From Alphaproteobacteria bacterium (lineage in GTDB: Bacteria > Pseudomonadota > Alphaproteobacteria > UBA6615): a stretch of DNA of 8,220 nt. Positions 5,974 through 8,220 of this stretch are shown in pieces. Both the position numbers and the translations under genes were made by a program. How positions within the stretch are numbered: position 1 is the stretch's first letter; the number at the start of each line of letters is the position of its first letter. The DNA lies in the NCBI GenBank assembly GCA_029243445.1, contig JAQWSA010000086.1, positions 1-8,220 on the forward strand, in the 5' to 3' direction. The notes beneath the pieces are model-generated. The model was not told where the DNA came from and did not search any database. It saw only the letters and a program-made list of their open reading frames with translations.

Positions 5974-7757
5974 TGTCTTTAGAAATTGATAATACGATTG
6001 ATGGAGTAAAACTAGCACTTATATCGAATCGACTTGAAGGAATTTCACGTAAGATGGGAAATACTCTGATGCGCACAGGTCGCTCAGGGGTTCTTAATAT
6101 AGCGCGAGATTTCTCTTGTTGCATCCTGACTGGTAGCAATGAATTAGTGGCAGTTGCCGAAAGTTTACCTATCCATGTACTTTCTGGTCCTGATATAATG
6201 GCTAAGTATATGAAGGAATTTCATCCATCACTAAAAAAAGGTGATGCTTTTCTTCATAATTCACCGTATCATGGATGCTCTCATCCGGCTGACCATACTA
6301 TCTTAGTGCCAGTAATAGATGAAGAAGGTATCCATCGGTATACCGTTGCCGCAAAGGCTCATCAGGCAGATATAGGAAATTCAATACCTACTACATACCA
6401 TGGCACTGCGCGCGATGTTTATGAAGAAGGTGCATTGATATTTCCGGCAACTAAGGTTCAAGAAAACTATCAGACGAATATGGACATAGTTCGTATGTGT
6501 CGTATGCGTATTCGAGTTCCTGAACAGTGGTGGGGTGACTTTCTAGCAATGATTGGGGCGGCACGAATTGGGGAACGTGAAATACTTGAATTGGGAAAAG
6601 AAATTGGTTGGGAAGTTTTAGAACAATTTAATAATGATTGGTTCAGTTATTCTGAACAGCGAATGGTATCAGCCATAAAAAAATTACCTTCTGGAGTTGC
6701 CACTAGACAATCCACACATGATGCGATTCCTGGTACACCGAAGGATGGGATTACAATTACTTCAACTGTAACAATTAACCCCGATGATGCAATCATTACT
6801 GTGGATTTATTAAATAATCCAAAAGAGCAACCTTGTGGACTTAATTTATCAGAAGCTTGTGCTCGAACAGCAGCTATGGTTGGGGTTTTTAATTCAATAG
6901 ATCATACAGTTCCAAAAAATGCTGGTTCTTTTAGGAGATTAAAAATATTACTTGGAGAGGGATTGGTTTGTGGAGTTCCAAAACATCCAACTTCCTGTTC
7001 AGCAGCAACTACAAATGTAGCTGATAGGGTTTCAAATCCAACGCAAGCAGCAATGGCTGATATTTCAGAAGGATTAGGTTTGGCAGAGTGTGGTGGTATT
7101 ATGACACCAGGTCTTGGAGTTATATCGGGAATTGATCCTGCTAATGATCAACCTTATGTGAACCAAATCATGCTCGCCTTTACTGGGGGAGCAGGAGCTC
7201 CGAATGCTGATTGTTGGCAAACTATTTGTCACGTAGGTAATGGAGGGCTTTGTTATTACGATAGCATCGAGCTAGATGAGCTGAGACATCCAATTTATAT
7301 ACATACACGTCAGTTTGCCACTGATTCTGAGGGCGCAGGGAAATACTGTGGTGCAAGATCTGCGTACAGTGAATATGGACCTATTAGGGGAAATATGGAA
7401 GTAGCTTATGTTAGTGACGGAGCTATAAATGCAGCAAAAGGTGTTAGAGGCGGTTTACCGGGTGCTCCGTCGCAACAACATAAAATAACTCGTAATGGAA
7501 ATCTTAATAAACTGCCAAATGTTGGAGTAGTTAAATTGGAATCAGGGGAACGTATAGTTTCAATGACTACTGGCGGTGGAGGTTATGGAAATCCCATGGA
7601 GCGAGAGCCAGAAATGGTACTTCGTGATATAGAAGAAGGCTATATAAGTAAGGAACGTGCTAATTCTATTTATGGTGTTGTTCTAGATGAATATGATCAA
7701 ATTGAGTTAAGTCTCACATCGGAGCTACGCAATAAATCTAGAATATCTGGTCAATAA
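5973..7757 (+). CDS. hyuB: Hydantoinase/oxoprolinase family subunit B, copy 1 (HyuB-like)
   Basis: This is the partner subunit of HyuA, 594 residues and full length. The N-terminal third carries TGRSGVLNIARDFSC (35-49), HNSPYHGCSHPADH (95-108) and AKAHQADIGNS (127-137); the His/Asp residues in the last two correspond to the metal-site region of the family. Where many relatives read N-D-P-Y with G-G-T-H, this protein reads N-S-P-Y with G-C-S-H. The middle holds VDLLNNPKEQPCGLN (277-291) and PKNAGSFRRLKI (314-325). The end has the family's glycine-rich tail motif GGGGYGNPMEREPE (534-547) and YGVVLDE (567-573). The start is GTG, overlapping the hyuA stop, with GGGAG 7 nt upstream, so translation is coupled to hyuA. 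It is followed after 2 nt by a second hyuB. The reaction is probably ATP-dependent ring opening of a cyclic amide or a carboxylation; which one cannot be decided here. Confidence 0.93.
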   Translation: MSLEIDNTIDGVKLALISNRLEGISRKMGNTLMRTGRSGVLNIARDFSCCILTGSNELVAVAESLPIHVLSGPDIMAKYMKEFHPSLKKGDAFLHNSPYHGCSHPADHTILVPVIDEEGIHRYTVAAKAHQADIGNSIPTTYHGTARDVYEEGALIFPATKVQENYQTNMDIVRMCRMRIRVPEQWWGDFLAMIGAARIGEREILELGKEIGWEVLEQFNNDWFSYSEQRMVSAIKKLPSGVATRQSTHDAIPGTPKDGITITSTVTINPDDAIITVDLLNNPKEQPCGLNLSEACARTAAMVGVFNSIDHTVPKNAGSFRRLKILLGEGLVCGVPKHPTSCSAATTNVADRVSNPTQAAMADISEGLGLAECGGIMTPGLGVISGIDPANDQPYVNQIMLAFTGGAGAPNADCWQTICHVGNGGLCYYDSIELDELRHPIYIHTRQFATDSEGAGKYCGARSAYSEYGPIRGNMEVAYVSDGAINAAKGVRGGLPGAPSQQHKITRNGNLNKLPNVGVVKLESGERIVSMTTGGGGYGNPMEREPEMVLRDIEEGYISKERANSIYGVVLDEYDQIELSLTSELRNKSRISGQ

Positions 7758-7759
7758 TT

Positions 7760-8220
7760 ATGATTGTTGAGCCAACTAATACCGGTGTGCAACTTTCTAT
7801 TCTTAGTAATCGATTGAACGGAATTGTTCGAAAGATGGCCAATACGTTGATGCGAACAGGCCGTTCTGGTGTGTTGGCTATGGCGAGAGATTTTTCCTGT
7901 TGTATTGTTACAGCTGGAGATGAACTACTAGCAGCCGCTGAAAGTTTACCAATCCATGTTTTGTCAGGACCGGACTTGATGGCTAAATCAATGAAAGATG
8001 CCCATCCAAAATTTAAACGTGGTGATGCGTTTTTACATAATTCCCCCTATCATGGTTGCTCCCATCCGGCAGATCATACAATCCTAATACCAGTAATTGA
8101 TTCTAACGGTAATCATAGATTTACAGTACAGGCAAAAGCTCATCAAGCTGATATAGGTAATTCTATCCCTACAACTTATTTTGGTTCTGCTCGAGATATT
8201 TACGAGGAAGGGGCACTTAT
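7760..8220 (+). CDS. hyuB: Hydantoinase/oxoprolinase family subunit B, copy 2 (5' part only)
   Basis: A second HyuB-like gene begins 2 nt after the first one ends (TAA-TT-ATG) and runs off the right edge after 153 complete codons. Its residues 9-153 align without gaps to residues 11-155 of copy 1 at 114 of 145 identities by hand count (about 79%). It shares the blocks TLMRTGRSGVL, ARDFSCCI, AESLPIHVLSGPD, GDAFLHNSPYHGCSHPADHTIL and AKAHQADIGNSIPTTY. The differences are spread through the gene and mostly conservative, so both copies look maintained rather than one decaying. No good Shine-Dalgarno sequence precedes the ATG, which suggests reinitiation by ribosomes finishing copy 1. It most likely forms a heteromeric HyuA-HyuB1-HyuB2 complex or provides an alternative HyuB. 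Whether it is full length cannot be seen. Confidence 0.92.
   Translation, partial: MIVEPTNTGVQLSILSNRLNGIVRKMANTLMRTGRSGVLAMARDFSCCIVTAGDELLAAAESLPIHVLSGPDLMAKSMKDAHPKFKRGDAFLHNSPYHGCSHPADHTILIPVIDSNGNHRFTVQAKAHQADIGNSIPTTYFGSARDIYEEGAL

Noticed and set aside
5973..8220. hyuB duplication as an assembly artefact
   Set aside because: The copies differ at about a fifth of residues and at many synonymous positions, so they are genuine diverged paralogs rather than repeated reads.

Overview
The window is AT-rich bacterial DNA, tightly packed and organised as two divergent gene sets. No rRNA, tRNA, CRISPR or insertion sequence is visible. The low GC, the short intercistronic gaps, and the pairing of a CUT1-like ABC importer with a hydantoinase/oxoprolinase (HyuA/HyuB) module would suit a low-GC, possibly marine, alphaproteobacterium. 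That taxonomic guess is inference from gene content and composition only.

Left part (1-2527, minus strand): an ABC import operon transcribed right to left. It encodes a MalF-type permease (1526-2527), a MalG-type permease (593-1513) and a MalK/UgpC-type ATPase (1-586, running off the left edge). Gaps are 12 and 6 nt, and each downstream ribosome binding site is built into the end of the gene before it. No periplasmic substrate-binding protein is present in the window.

Centre (2528-2970): a 443-nt AT-rich divergent control region. It holds several inverted repeats of operator or hairpin type and an isolated run of eight C.

Right part (2971-8220, plus strand): an alpha/beta-hydrolase-fold protein whose nucleophile-elbow serine is replaced by glycine (2971-3756). 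After a 144-nt gap with a TATAAT box, a small hairpin and a T9-G9 tract touching the start-codon region come HyuA (3901-5973), HyuB (5973-7757, overlapping hyuA by 1 nt) and a second, closely related HyuB (7760 to the right edge). The two HyuB N-termini are about 79% identical by hand alignment.

Working model (inference): the importer brings in a small solute. HyuA plus two HyuB paralogs form an ATP-dependent amidohydrolase or carboxylase complex that opens or carboxylates it, and the hydrolase-like protein is an accessory. The substrate cannot be read from the sequence. The points most worth a second look are the one-HyuA/two-HyuB architecture, the serine-less hydrolase, and the G9 tract serving as the hyuA Shine-Dalgarno region, which could make hyuA translation phase-variable.
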